From Leifsonia poae (GTDB lineage Bacteria > Actinomycetota > Actinomycetes > Actinomycetales > Microbacteriaceae), in contig NZ_JAIHLP010000002.1 of assembly GCF_020009625.1 (NCBI RefSeq), positions 2,790,001 through 2,854,000 on the forward strand: a stretch of 64,000 nt of DNA. The letters run 5' to 3'. The position numbers were made by a program, and so were the translations under genes. The stretch's first letter is position 1. Each line of letters begins with the position of its first letter. This document shows positions 35,101-44,405 of the stretch, in pieces. The notes beneath the pieces are model-generated. The model searched no databases. It saw only the letters and a program-made list of their open reading frames with translations, and was not told the DNA's origin.

Positions 35101-37128
35101 ATCGGCGCCGTCACCGAGGAGACCCCGGCTCTCGTCTCCCCGGGCGGTATCGGTGCCCTCCAGTTCGGCGACCCCGTCGTCGCCGTCAACCGGGTCGCGG
35201 CCCAGCTGACCGATGGTGACCCGTCGAACGGCGAAGCGGATGTCCTCGTCGCCGAGTACCACGAGGGGGCCGGTTCCGGCGCGCCCGACGGTGCCACGCT
35301 GGCGAAGGAGATCGCCGCCGGCGGCGCCTTCGCCGACATCGTGACGAAGACCTCCCCGAAGGTCGCAGCGATCTTCACCGGCCACACCCACAAGCAGTAC
35401 GCGTGGGATGCGCCCGTTCCGGGCGACGCCACCACGACGCGACCCGTCGTTCAGACCGGCAATTACGGCGAGAACATCGGGCAGGTCGTGCTGACGGTGG
35501 ACGGCGACACCAAGAAGGTCACCGGCTACACCTCCGGCAATGTCGCGCGCACGACCGACGCCGACACGGCGCTCGTCTCGGCCTACCCGCGGGTCGCCCA
35601 GGTGAAGACGATCGTCGACAAGGCGCTCGCCGATGCCGCGATCATCGGCAATCAGCCGGTCGGCACGGTCACCGCGGACATCACCACGGCGTTCCTCGGT
35701 GCGAACCGCGACGACCGGATGTCCGAGTCGACTCTCGGCAACCTCGTGGCCGATTCGCTGCTGTCGACCCTGTCGCCGGCCGAGCTGGGCGGAGCCGAGA
35801 TCGGCGTCGTCAACCCGGGCGGCCTGAGGGACGAGCTCCTGAAGGGCGCCGACGGCACCGTGACCTACGCCCAGGCCAACGCGGTGCTGCCGTTCGTGAA
35901 CAACCTCTGGACGACGAGCCTCACCGGCGCGCAGTTCACGTCCGCTCTCGAGCAGCAGTGGCAGCGCAACGCCGACGGCACCGTGCCGTCGCGGGCCTTC
36001 CTCAACCTCGGTCTGTCGAAGAACGTCAGCTACACCTACGACGCGACGCGACCCGAGGGGAACCGCATCACGAGCATCCTGGTGAACGGCGCGCCCGTCG
36101 ATCCGACCCGGTCGTACCGCATCGGATCCTTCAGCTTCCTCCTCCAGGGCGGAGACAACTTCCGCGCCTTCAGCACAGGGACGAAGACGAAGGATTCCGG
36201 CCTCATCGACCGCGACGCGTGGATCAGCTACATCACGAAGAACAGTCCACTGTCGCCGAGCTTCGAGCGCCGCGGAGTCGCCGTCTCGGGTGTTCCGACC
36301 GGAACGCTCGCCCGCGGTCAGCAGTTGACCTTCCAGGTCTCGAAGCTGAACCTCACCTCGTTGGGCACCCCGACCACCACCAAGCTGGCGCTCACCTGGC
36401 CCGGCAGCACGGCGGCGATCGCCGACGTGCCGGTGGATGCAACCGGGACGGCGACCGTGTCGCTCACGGTCCCGGCGGATGCGGCCGGCACGAGCACCCT
36501 CGTGCTGCGGGCCGCTGAGTCGGGCACGACCGTGCGGGTTCCGCTCAGGGTCGAGGCCGCGCCCGGGGGCAACCCCGAGCCGACCACCCCGCCGACCGCC
36601 GCCGACGAGTCGGCGTTCACCGGCGCGCTCGAGGGCCTTGCCTCGGTGGAAGACAAGGTCTTCCACCCGGGCGATGCGGTCACGGTGACCGTCGGAAGGC
36701 ACCTCGCGGGTAAGTGGGTCTCGGTGTGGGTGCACTCCACGCCGCGGAACCTGGGCGGCTGGCTGCACGTTCCGGCCGACGGCACGCTGCGCGTGACGCT
36801 CCCGGCAGACCTTCCGGCCGGCGCCCATCGCATCGTGGTGCTCGATGCGAGCGGCGCGGTGCTCGGCTGGACGTCGATCACGGTCGCCGCGGCCACCGGC
36901 CCCGGAACCGGTGGCGGCACCGGTGGCGGCACCGGCGGAACTGGCGGCACCGGGGGCACCGGGGGCACCGGATCGTCTGCGGCCGGTACGGGCGACGGAC
37001 TGTTCCAGCAGGGGCTCGCCAACACGGGCTCCGATCTGGCCCCGGCGTTCGGTCTCGCGGTGCTTGCGCTCCTGGCCGGCCTCGCCGCGGTCGTGCTCTT
37101 CGGGCGCCGGCGCGCTTCGCGGGCCTGA
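32149..37128 (+). CDS. cell-wall-anchored ExeM/NucH nuclease fused to 5'-nucleotidase
   Basis: 1659 residues. Signal peptide, lamin-tail domain (about 40-170), OB-type domain (about 245-380), endonuclease/exonuclease/phosphatase domain (about 515-870: LATFNVLNYF, SLEEIEN, LIGDFNSY, SSDHDPIVV), metallophosphatase (about 875-1120: INDFHGRID, GNHEFDKG, GHTHKQY), 5'-nucleotidase C domain and Ig-like region. It ends LANTG, a hydrophobic helix and RRRASRA, an LAxTG sortase signal. It should degrade extracellular DNA to nucleotides and release phosphate at the cell surface. AGGAGA precedes ATG 32149. Confidence 0.93.
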   Translation: MLKRMGRAWHVATAAIVGAGLAAGPIAALPAQASADATGVVINEAYLSGGSAGAAYKNKFVELYNPGDAAVPLSGWSLQYRPATQTGASSTVIALTGTIAAHGYYLVQGGSNGANGAALPTADLVAAGLNPSGTTGTLLLASTASAVTAPVGSVTGLETAAGIVDLLGYGTSNTFETAVATAPLSNADVKSITRTDFSDTDDNHTDFALSPTITPQGAAGTTDPTDPGTDPGTPTDPGTGGDPSPPADSIPISEIQGATDTSPKAGTTVTTSGIVTAVYATGGFNGFYIQTPNTGGDIDLATHTASDALYIYGSSVAAAVTAGDYVQVTGAVSEFNGLTELTPAKTADVVKLDAKTVTAPTPAAVALPATDAQRESLEGMLIAPQGAFTVTDTYSTNQYGEIGLASGSKPLVQATETARPGTPEYTAALAANAARAVILDDGASTNFLSAANKSKPLPYLTPTSSIRVGAAVTFTRPVILDYRNDAWKFQPTTELTAANAATVQPATFAQTRPAAPANVGGDLRLATFNVLNYFPTTGDQLSGCTYYKDRDGNNITVNTGCDARGAADAANLKRQQDKIVAAINGLTADVVSLEEIENSARFGKNRDDALSKLVAALNTAAGTAVWAFVPSPASLPASEDVIRTAFIYKKANAAPVGAARILVGNTAFDNARQPLAQAFKKVGVADSAAFIAIVNHFKSKGSGTGADADQGDGQGASNASRVAQANALVSFADSLKASLGLDKVLLIGDFNSYLKEDPIKVLTDAGYVDQVTSRTTKYTYAFGGTVGSLDHVLASPAANAAIAGADVWNINSGESIAYEYSRYNYNATNFYAAGPYRSSDHDPIVVGLHLGSAPTTVNLLNINDFHGRIDSNTVKFAGTVEKLRAAAGEDNTLFLSDGDNIGASLFASATAGDLPTIEVLNALGLKTSAVGNHEFDKGLSDLTGRVTGAADFSYLGANVYKKGTTTPALPEYAVFTVNGVRVGVIGAVTEETPALVSPGGIGALQFGDPVVAVNRVAAQLTDGDPSNGEADVLVAEYHEGAGSGAPDGATLAKEIAAGGAFADIVTKTSPKVAAIFTGHTHKQYAWDAPVPGDATTTRPVVQTGNYGENIGQVVLTVDGDTKKVTGYTSGNVARTTDADTALVSAYPRVAQVKTIVDKALADAAIIGNQPVGTVTADITTAFLGANRDDRMSESTLGNLVADSLLSTLSPAELGGAEIGVVNPGGLRDELLKGADGTVTYAQANAVLPFVNNLWTTSLTGAQFTSALEQQWQRNADGTVPSRAFLNLGLSKNVSYTYDATRPEGNRITSILVNGAPVDPTRSYRIGSFSFLLQGGDNFRAFSTGTKTKDSGLIDRDAWISYITKNSPLSPSFERRGVAVSGVPTGTLARGQQLTFQVSKLNLTSLGTPTTTKLALTWPGSTAAIADVPVDATGTATVSLTVPADAAGTSTLVLRAAESGTTVRVPLRVEAAPGGNPEPTTPPTAADESAFTGALEGLASVEDKVFHPGDAVTVTVGRHLAGKWVSVWVHSTPRNLGGWLHVPADGTLRVTLPADLPAGAHRIVVLDASGAVLGWTSITVAAATGPGTGGGTGGGTGGTGGTGGTGGTGSSAAGTGDGLFQQGLANTGSDLAPAFGLAVLALLAGLAAVVLFGRRRASRA

Positions 37129-37154
37129 TGGCGTAGTCGAGCAGAAGAACAACA

Positions 37155-37186
37155 GGGTGGGGCCGTCCGTCAGGGCGGCCCCACCC
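37155..37186 (+). terminator. hairpin terminator after nuclease gene
   Basis: A perfect 11-bp stem (GGGTGGGGCCG / CGGCCCCACCC) with a 10-base loop lies 27 bases after the stop. There is no long T-run, as is common in high-GC actinobacteria. Confidence 0.75.
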
Positions 37187-37239
37187 GCTGTCTCCCGTCG
37201 ACCCCACTTTTTGGGGGTAGGGCCGAATCCCATGTAAAT

Positions 37240-37273
37240 ACCGGGCGCCCGGTCGTGTCACCCGTACCGGGTG
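37240..37273. promoter_or_regulatory. two adjacent palindromes upstream of LAL regulator
   Basis: ACCGGGCGCCCGGT (37240-37253) and CACCCGTACCGGGTG (37259-37273) are perfect palindromes sharing ACCGGG. They lie just upstream of a TATCCT -10 candidate (37297-37302). Possible sites for the LAL protein or another regulator. Confidence 0.4.
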
Positions 37274-37394
37274 AGACGTCCCCGCGCAGGCCGGTATATC
37301 CTCACCGAAAGCAGGTGTTCTACGCAGTGATGACGGTTGTGAGGACGAGCTGGCCGGAAGCGAGTACGACCTTCCCCGGTCCCACACCGACCTC

Positions 37395-39920
37395 GTGGAC
37401 CGGCGCCGGCTCCGGCATGTCCTCGATGACGTCGCGGCCCGCGGCGGTGCGGTGGTGACCGTCACGGCCGGGGCCGGGTGGGGGAAGACGACCCTCCTCG
37501 AACAGTGGAGTGCGGGTGCGCGACGATCGTATCCCGTCGTCAGCGTCTCGGCCTCCGATCCCGAGGATTCGCACCGTTCGTTCGCCGCAGCGCTCGATCG
37601 CGCGTTCCACCGCGATGCCGGGGGAGCCCCGGGCTCGCAGTCGGGACCGTTGGCGATCGTGGTGGACGATGTGCATCTCCTCGAGTCGCACGCCGATCGG
37701 GAGACGCTGGAACGATTGGCGGTGTCGCTGGGTCGGCACGAGACGCTCATCCTGTGCGGTCGTTCGCAGCCGCTCAGTGCGAACGTCGTCGCCGCCGGCC
37801 GGCGCCTCACCCTTCTCGGATCCTCCGACCTCGCCCTGACCTTCCGGGAGGTCGACGACCTTCTGCGCCTGGCCGGCGTCGCGCTCGATCCGGCCGACCT
37901 CGGCGACCTGGTCGGCCACACGCAGGGGTGGGCGTTCTCACTCGCCCTGTTCCGGCACGTCGTCGCCGATGCGGCCGACCCGAGTGCCGAGGTCGCCCGA
38001 TTCACCCGGGACTCCGGCCTGCTCGCCGACTACCTCGTCGGGGCGCTGCTGGAATCGCTTCCGACCGGAACCCAAAGTGCGCTGCTCGCGCTCGCGGTCG
38101 TGGACGAGGTCAGCATCCCGCTCGCCGTCGAGCTCACGGGGATGCCCGACATCGGCACGGTGCTCGAACGTCTCTGCGTCGCGACCTCGCTGCTGCGACG
38201 GAGGCCGGGGGCTGCCGACGGCCCGCACTACGACTACATCGATCTGCTGCGCGAGCATCTCGTCGCCGAACTCCGCCGCCGCGACGCGGCGCGGGTGCTG
38301 GAACTGCACGAGACCGCCGCAGGGTGGTTCGTCGAGAACGGGGAGTTCCGGCTCGGGCTCGAGCAGGCCGTGCGCGCCGAATCGGTCGAGCTCGTGCATC
38401 GGTTGCTGCGGCTGCACGGGCTCGGGCTCGTCTTCAGCGGTGACACCCCGACCGTGCACCAGGCGCTGGCGATGCTCGAGGACCGCGGCATCCTCACCCA
38501 CACCACCGGAATGCTGGCCGTGCTGCTCAACGCCCCGTACCTGCTCGACTCCGTGCGGATCGACCATTTCGTGCGCCTGGCTGGGGAGGCGATCGAGAGC
38601 AACACGGCGACCTCCCGTGTGCTCTACCTGGCCGTGCTCGTCATGCGCGCCCACACCGAGCCCGAGATCCGCGAACGGATGCAGCAGCTCGCCGACACCG
38701 TCGCCGAGGCCGGTTCGTCGCCCGACGACTCGGCGAGCGCGGTCAATACTCTCGACGCGAGAATTTTCGCCGAGGCGGCGCGGGCGCTCGGCCTGCTGCG
38801 ACTCGGCGAACCGGGTGAGTGCGTACAGGTCGCGGTCAGCGCAGCCGGGAGCGCCGACGCCACGGGGCGGCCCTGGCTGACGATGATGCTGCTCGACATC
38901 GCCGCCAACGCCGCCGCGCAGCAGGGTGCGTGGGCCTTGCAGCTCTCGCTCGAGAACCGTGTCGCCGCGCACACGCGCGAGGGGGCGACGCCACACGATC
39001 TCGTCTCCGCCCACTCCCAGTTCTCCGTCGCCTCAGCCGCGTACCAGGCTTGCGAACCGTATAGTGCCGCCCGGCTCACCGACATCGTGCAGACCGAGTG
39101 GCGTTCCCTCGACCCGGGGCTCTCGCTGCCTCCTCGGGTGCTGCAGGTGCTGTTCCAGCTCGACAGCGAACCAAACCCGCGCCCCCTCTACGACGAGATG
39201 GAGCGGCTGCTCGGCATCAGCCTGACGAAGCATCCCCGCACTCTCGCCGCCGGCGCCTTCCGGTACATCGACCTCACCCTGCGGTATCGGGGGAGGGCGA
39301 GTGCGCGCGAGGCCGTCGGCACACTGAGTGGAGTGCTCGGCGAGGCGGCGTTCGAGGTGCAGCTGGCGAACGCCCAGATCCGGGCCGGGAGCGCCCTGCA
39401 GGAGGCGGAGGAGGAGACGCTGCTGGCCGCACTCGTCGGACATCCGTTGGCCTGGCACGGCAGCAGTCTGGTCTTCGGCTGGACCCTGCTGGCCGGATGG
39501 GCGGCGGAGTCCGGCCGGGAGGAGCAGACGCTGTCGTGGCTGGGCAACGCCCTCGCGCTGGCCGAACGGATGAACGCCAGGCGGCCGTTCCTCGCCGCAG
39601 GAGGAGAAGCCGCTCGCCTCGTCGAAGAACGACTCGGCGCGTTCGGCGCGAGCGAAGGTTTCGCTGCATCGGTCGTGGAGGCCGCCCGGCGGGTGCTGCC
39701 CCCCGCCCCGGCGATCACGCTCACCCCGGTGCTTCTCACCCCGCGCGAGCACGACCTGCTGCGCGAGCTGCCCCTGCACCAGAGTGTCATCGACATCGCC
39801 CGCAAGCACAGTGTGAGCCCCAACACGGTCAAAACCCACCTGCGCTCCATTTACCAGAAACTCGGTGCCGGCGACCGCTCCTCCGCCGTCGAGAACGCGC
39901 GCAAGGTCGGCCTGCTCTAG
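37395..39920 (+). CDS. LuxR-family (LAL/MalT-like) regulator
   Basis: 841 residues. N-terminal STAND ATPase (Walker A AGAGWGKTT at about 25-33, Walker B-like LAIVVDDVHLLES), a long helical repeat region and a C-terminal LuxR HTH (LTPREHDLLREL to SVSPNTVKTHLRSIYQKLGA). GTG 37395 is the first in-frame start, but family-like residues (LPRSHTDLV) continue upstream of it, so the true N terminus or a small frame error is uncertain. It precedes the adhesin/SipW locus by 83 bases, same strand, and may control it. Confidence 0.88.
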   Translation: MDRRRLRHVLDDVAARGGAVVTVTAGAGWGKTTLLEQWSAGARRSYPVVSVSASDPEDSHRSFAAALDRAFHRDAGGAPGSQSGPLAIVVDDVHLLESHADRETLERLAVSLGRHETLILCGRSQPLSANVVAAGRRLTLLGSSDLALTFREVDDLLRLAGVALDPADLGDLVGHTQGWAFSLALFRHVVADAADPSAEVARFTRDSGLLADYLVGALLESLPTGTQSALLALAVVDEVSIPLAVELTGMPDIGTVLERLCVATSLLRRRPGAADGPHYDYIDLLREHLVAELRRRDAARVLELHETAAGWFVENGEFRLGLEQAVRAESVELVHRLLRLHGLGLVFSGDTPTVHQALAMLEDRGILTHTTGMLAVLLNAPYLLDSVRIDHFVRLAGEAIESNTATSRVLYLAVLVMRAHTEPEIRERMQQLADTVAEAGSSPDDSASAVNTLDARIFAEAARALGLLRLGEPGECVQVAVSAAGSADATGRPWLTMMLLDIAANAAAQQGAWALQLSLENRVAAHTREGATPHDLVSAHSQFSVASAAYQACEPYSAARLTDIVQTEWRSLDPGLSLPPRVLQVLFQLDSEPNPRPLYDEMERLLGISLTKHPRTLAAGAFRYIDLTLRYRGRASAREAVGTLSGVLGEAAFEVQLANAQIRAGSALQEAEEETLLAALVGHPLAWHGSSLVFGWTLLAGWAAESGREEQTLSWLGNALALAERMNARRPFLAAGGEAARLVEERLGAFGASEGFAASVVEAARRVLPPAPAITLTPVLLTPREHDLLRELPLHQSVIDIARKHSVSPNTVKTHLRSIYQKLGAGDRSSAVENARKVGLL

Positions 39921-40003
39921 AGAATCTCACCCCTTTCGGACGATGGCTTCGACTCTCGTGTCGCGACAGCATCGCAAGCACGTTCCTACTGGGGGTTGCG
40001 CTT

Positions 40004-43000
40004 ATGTTCGTCGGTCTCGTCCGCCACTCGACTGCTCGTCACCGTGCGGGGGGTGAACATCCCAGGTTCGTCCGGTCTGCCGCGTTCGGAACCGCTCTCG
40101 CGCTCGCGCTGGTCGGCACCTCCGCCCTCTCGGCCCAGGCCGCGCCCGGCGACACGTCGAACGCCACAGGCCAGTACCTGAGCGGTTCGCTGCTCGGGCT
40201 CGATGCCGGCCTCCTGGTCTCCCTGGGTGGGGAGAGTGCGACGAGCGCGGGCTCCGCCGACCAGACCAAAGCGAACAATCTGAATGTGGGCGTGCTCGGC
40301 GCGGTGAACCTCACAGCGCCGGGCGGAATCCAGCTGCCGATCAACCTCGGCAACGTCGGCGTCGTCGAGCAGTACGCCTCGGCGCTGCAGAACGGATCGT
40401 CGGTCGGCGCCTCCGGGCTCACGTCCGCCAGTGGCGACATCGGCACGGGAATCACGCCGGCCCCCGGGGTGGCCCCCGGCCCGCTGAGCCTGAATCTCGC
40501 GCAAGCGGTCGGCTCCCTCGGGTTGCCGCCGGCCACGATCAACCAGATCGCCCAGCTCAGCCTCTCCGCCGGTGTCTTGGCCGCGCGGGCGGCGCAGACC
40601 GCTCCCGGAGTGCCTGCCGGATCCTATTCGCTCGCTAATGTCGGGCTCTCGTTCCAGAGCCCGACCCTCGCCGGGCTGACCACGGCCATCAACAACCAGG
40701 TGACGACCGTGCAGAACACGGTCAACGCGCTCGCCGGCCCGAGCGGGACCATCGCCGGTGCGCTGAACCTCCTGAACCTCGGCGGCCTCACGAGCACGAC
40801 CGTGTCGGTGTCGGCCAACGATCTTCATGCCGCCGTGGCGCCATTGCTCGCCGGGCCGATCACCAGCGCGGCGTACCCGGGCGTCAGTATCGATCTGTCC
40901 ACCGGAACGGTGACGATCGATCTCTCCGCCCTGACCGCGCTCGAAGGTCTCGGCGCGAACACCGATCTCCTGACCGACGCCGTCATCACGGCGATCGGCA
41001 CCCGGATCTCGGGTGTCGTAGGCTCGCTGCTCACCCAGGTGCAGAACACGCTCACCTCTGTGACGAACGCGATCACAGTCTCGGCCACGACGCAAGTGCT
41101 CGGCTTGTCTGTGCTGACCATCAACGAGACGATCGCCCAGCTTCTCGCCGGCAACACCTCCGGCATCACCCTGCTCGGTGTCGGTCTGGGACTCCCCGGT
41201 GGCCTCACGACGGTCGTCTCGGCGCTCACGTCGCCGCTCGGCGCGCTCGGAACGGCGATCTCGGCGCTCGGCCCGGCGGTCATCGCGCCGGTGACGGGCA
41301 CCCTCATCCCGGCGATCAAACCGGTGCTCAACGGTGCGTTGACGCTGACGGTCAACAACCAGTCCACGGCGGCCGGCGTCTTCAGCGAGACCGCGCTGCG
41401 CGCGACGGTTCTGCCCGCTGCGGCCGCTCTTCAGCTCAACGTCGCGAGCGCGACGGTGGGGGTCAACGCCCTGGCCGTCGCTCCAGTCGTCACCGGTCTG
41501 ACGCCGACGCATGGCCCGGCTGCGGGTGGCACTGCGGTGACGATCACGGGCACCGGGTTCACCGGGGCCACGGGTGTGACGTTCGGTGGCACGGCCGGCA
41601 CTTCGTTCACGGTCGTGAATGACACGACGATCACGGTCACGACCCCGGCCCACGCTGCCGGTGCGGCGGATGTGGTGGTGCAGTCGCCGAACGGCGATTC
41701 GGCTCCCGGCACGTTCACCTTCGACGCAGCGCCGGCGGTCACGAGCGTGAGCCCGACGCACGGCCCTGCGGCGGGTGGCACGGTGGTCACGATCACCGGC
41801 ACCGGGTTCACCGGCGCGACGGGGGTCACCTTCGGTGGAACGGCCGGTACGACGTTCACCGTGGTGAACGACACCTCCATCACCGTCACGACGCCCGCGC
41901 ACACACCCGGCCCCGTCGATGTGGTGGTCCAGTCGCCGAGCGGCGACTCTGCACCGGGCACGTTCACGTTCGACGCTTCGCCGACGGCCCCGGTCATCAC
42001 GGGCTTGACACCGACGCATGGCCCGGCTGCGGGTGGCACTGCGGTGACGATCACGGGCACCGGGTTCACCGGGGCCACGGGTGTGACGTTCGGTGGCACG
42101 GCCGGTACGACGTTCACGGTCGTGAATGACACGACGATCACGGTCACGACCCCGGCTCATGCGGCGGGCGCGGCGGATGTGGTGGTGCAGTCGCCGAACG
42201 GCGATTCGGCTCCCGGCACGTTCACCTTCGACGCAGCGCCGGCCCCCGCCATCACCGGTCTCACGCCGACGAGCGGTCCTGCGATCGGCGGAACCGTGGT
42301 GACGATCACGGGCACCGGTTTCACCGGTGCGACCGGCGCCACGTTCGACGGGACCAGCGGCACGACGTTCACCGTGGTGAACGACACGACGATCACGGTC
42401 ACGAGCCCGGCGCACGCGCCCGGACCGGTGGACGTCGTCGTGCAGTCGCCGAACGGCGATTCGGCTCCCGGCACCTTCACCTACGACGCGGCGGCCCCGA
42501 CCATCACGGGCCTGAGCCCGACACACGGTCCGGCCGCGGGCGGAACGGTGGTGACGATCACGGGCACCGGCTTCACCGGGACCGTGGGCGTCACCTTCGG
42601 GGGCACCGCCGCCGCATCCTTCACCGTCGTGAACGACACGACGATCACCGCGACGACGCCGGCGCACGCGGCCGGCGCGACCGACGTGGTCGTCACGACG
42701 CCGAACGGAGCCTCGAACGCGGGCGCCTTCACCTTCGACCCGGCCCCGCCTGCGATCACGACGATCGTGCCCGACCACGGCCCGGAGACCGGTGGAACGG
42801 TGGTGACGATCACGGGCACCGGGTTCACCGGGGCCACAGGCGTGACCTTCGGCGGCACCCCGGGCACGGGCTTCACCGTCGTGAACGACACGACGATCAC
42901 GGTCACGACCCCGGCCCATGCGGCCGGTGCGGCGGACGTGGTGGTGCAGTCACCGAACGGCGATTCTGCTCCCGGCACCTTCACCTTCGACGTGGTCGTG

Positions 43001-43717
43001 CCCCCGGTCATCACGGGGCTGACGCCCGTTCATGGGCCGGAGGCCGGCGGCACAGTGGTGACGATCACCGGAACCGGCTTCACCGGCGCCACCGGCGTGC
43101 TGTTCGGAGTGAGTGCCCCGGTGGCGCTGTTCCGGCTCGCGACGCCGAGTCTCGTCCTGCCGACGGGCAGTGTGCCGGGCACCCATTTCGCCGTGGTGAA
43201 CGACACGACGATCACGGTCACCTCACCGGCTCACGCACCGGGACCCGTCGACGTGACGGTGCTCTCGCCGAAGGGCGACTCGGCTCCCGGCACCTTCGTC
43301 TTCGACCCGTCGACGACGATCGACACCGTGGATCCGGGCTCGGGCCCTGCGGCGGGGGGCACCACCGTCACGATCAGCGGCCACTGCTTCACGGGAGCCA
43401 CCGGCGTGCTCTTCGGCACCACCCCGGCCACGAGCTTCACCGTGGTGGACGACACGACGATCACCGCCGTGAGTCCGGCCGGAACGGGCACCATCGGGAT
43501 CACCGTGGTCGGCGCCCCCGCCTGTGGCACCGGCACCCTGCCGGACGCTTTCGCCTACACCACGTCGACCGCTCCCGCCGGGGCATCCGGAACGTCGGGC
43601 GGATTGGCGGCGACCGGATCGGATCTCGGCCCCTCGCTGGTGCTCGGCGGCTTCGCCGTGCTCCTGCTGATCGCCGGAGTCGGGGCGGTCGCGCGCCGCA
43701 CGAAGAGCAACGCCTGA
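40004..43717 (+). CDS. IPT/TIG-repeat surface adhesin, LAxTG-anchored
   Basis: 1237 residues. Signal peptide ending SALSAQAAPG, a choice-of-anchor G-like domain (about 48-480, beginning GQYLSGSLLGLDAGLLVSLG), then eight IPT/TIG Ig-like repeats of about 85 residues (each with GPAAGGT.VTITGTGFTGATGV), and a C terminus LAATG, membrane helix, basic tail. Such proteins are wall-anchored adhesins or scaffold proteins. Start ATG 40004 gives the signal peptide; the ribosome binding site is weak. It heads the SipW cluster. Confidence 0.85.
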   Translation: MFVGLVRHSTARHRAGGEHPRFVRSAAFGTALALALVGTSALSAQAAPGDTSNATGQYLSGSLLGLDAGLLVSLGGESATSAGSADQTKANNLNVGVLGAVNLTAPGGIQLPINLGNVGVVEQYASALQNGSSVGASGLTSASGDIGTGITPAPGVAPGPLSLNLAQAVGSLGLPPATINQIAQLSLSAGVLAARAAQTAPGVPAGSYSLANVGLSFQSPTLAGLTTAINNQVTTVQNTVNALAGPSGTIAGALNLLNLGGLTSTTVSVSANDLHAAVAPLLAGPITSAAYPGVSIDLSTGTVTIDLSALTALEGLGANTDLLTDAVITAIGTRISGVVGSLLTQVQNTLTSVTNAITVSATTQVLGLSVLTINETIAQLLAGNTSGITLLGVGLGLPGGLTTVVSALTSPLGALGTAISALGPAVIAPVTGTLIPAIKPVLNGALTLTVNNQSTAAGVFSETALRATVLPAAAALQLNVASATVGVNALAVAPVVTGLTPTHGPAAGGTAVTITGTGFTGATGVTFGGTAGTSFTVVNDTTITVTTPAHAAGAADVVVQSPNGDSAPGTFTFDAAPAVTSVSPTHGPAAGGTVVTITGTGFTGATGVTFGGTAGTTFTVVNDTSITVTTPAHTPGPVDVVVQSPSGDSAPGTFTFDASPTAPVITGLTPTHGPAAGGTAVTITGTGFTGATGVTFGGTAGTTFTVVNDTTITVTTPAHAAGAADVVVQSPNGDSAPGTFTFDAAPAPAITGLTPTSGPAIGGTVVTITGTGFTGATGATFDGTSGTTFTVVNDTTITVTSPAHAPGPVDVVVQSPNGDSAPGTFTYDAAAPTITGLSPTHGPAAGGTVVTITGTGFTGTVGVTFGGTAAASFTVVNDTTITATTPAHAAGATDVVVTTPNGASNAGAFTFDPAPPAITTIVPDHGPETGGTVVTITGTGFTGATGVTFGGTPGTGFTVVNDTTITVTTPAHAAGAADVVVQSPNGDSAPGTFTFDVVVPPVITGLTPVHGPEAGGTVVTITGTGFTGATGVLFGVSAPVALFRLATPSLVLPTGSVPGTHFAVVNDTTITVTSPAHAPGPVDVTVLSPKGDSAPGTFVFDPSTTIDTVDPGSGPAAGGTTVTISGHCFTGATGVLFGTTPATSFTVVDDTTITAVSPAGTGTIGITVVGAPACGTGTLPDAFAYTTSTAPAGASGTSGGLAATGSDLGPSLVLGGFAVLLLIAGVGAVARRTKSNA
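41490..43530 (+). repeat. eight tandem ~255-bp IPT-encoding repeats
   Basis: Units begin near 41490, 41733, 41994, 42249, 42500, 42752, 43007 and 43315. Units 1 and 3 are nearly identical in DNA for over 200 bases. Unit 7 has an insertion of about 50 bases; unit 8 is the most diverged. Sequence homogeneity implies recent duplication or gene conversion. Confidence 0.85.
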
Positions 43718-43761
43718 TCGGGCCCCTGCCCGAACGGTTCGTCCAAACAGAAGGAGCTGTC

Positions 43762-44397
43762 ATGACTGACACGGACGCGGTGCCCGCCGCCGGGCCGACC
43801 CGGTCGCGCAAACGCAGGACGATGTCGCGCAAGGTGAAGGCGATCCTCGCGGGAGGACTCGTGCTCGGTGTCGGGGCTGCCGTCACCCTGGCCGCCTGGA
43901 ACGACTCGGAGTTCGCGCAGGGCACGTTCACCGCGGGCACGTTCAACCTCGTCGGCAGCACGGACGGCACGACCTTCACCGACCACGCGACGGCCGGTAC
44001 CGCTGCGACGCTCGGGTTCACGGTCAATGCCGCTTCGCTCTCCCCGACGGCGGTGACCGCCGCACCGTTCGCCGTCGAACTCGCGGCCAACACGACGAAC
44101 AACGCCGTGGTCACGGTCTCAAGCGCGGGCACGACCGGAACGGTCACCCAGATCACCTACGAGCTGCTGCAGACGACGACATTCGGCTGCACGGCCGCGA
44201 CGACCGGAACAGATCTCGTCCCCGCGGGAACCGCCCTCACGACCGTGCCGGGGTCGGTGACGTTCCCGCTGGCCCAGGGCACGGGGGGAGCAGCCGGCGC
44301 GCCGGTGTTCCTCTGCTTCAAGATGACGGCGGGGGCCGGTCTCGTCCAAGGGCAGACCGGTTCGGCGACCTGGCAGTTCACCGCGGCATCCCAGTAG
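43762..44397 (+). CDS. SipW-dependent secreted protein 1
   Basis: 211 residues. SipW-type signal peptide (SRKVKAILAGGLVLGVGAAV, then TLAAWNDSEFAQGTF) placed after a 20-residue basic N terminus, followed by a beta-rich camelysin/TasA-like domain with two Cys (FGCTA and FLCFK). Homologues of this class build biofilm fibres in bacilli. Ribosome binding site AAGGAG before the ATG. Paralogue of the next gene, 8 bases apart; both precede the SipW-type peptidase. Confidence 0.88.
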   Translation: MTDTDAVPAAGPTRSRKRRTMSRKVKAILAGGLVLGVGAAVTLAAWNDSEFAQGTFTAGTFNLVGSTDGTTFTDHATAGTAATLGFTVNAASLSPTAVTAAPFAVELAANTTNNAVVTVSSAGTTGTVTQITYELLQTTTFGCTAATTGTDLVPAGTALTTVPGSVTFPLAQGTGGAAGAPVFLCFKMTAGAGLVQGQTGSATWQFTAASQ

Positions 44398-44405
44398 GCG
44401 AAGCC

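Noticed and set aside
34402..37233. 943-codon open frame on the minus strand
   Set aside because: It is antisense to the nuclease/nucleotidase gene, which has complete domain motifs. The composition (Arg/Glu/Gly/Asp-rich) is typical of high-GC shadow frames.
39986..42919. 977-codon open frame on the minus strand
   Set aside because: Antisense to the IPT adhesin. Its apparent Arg/Asp/Gly repeats merely mirror the IPT repeats.
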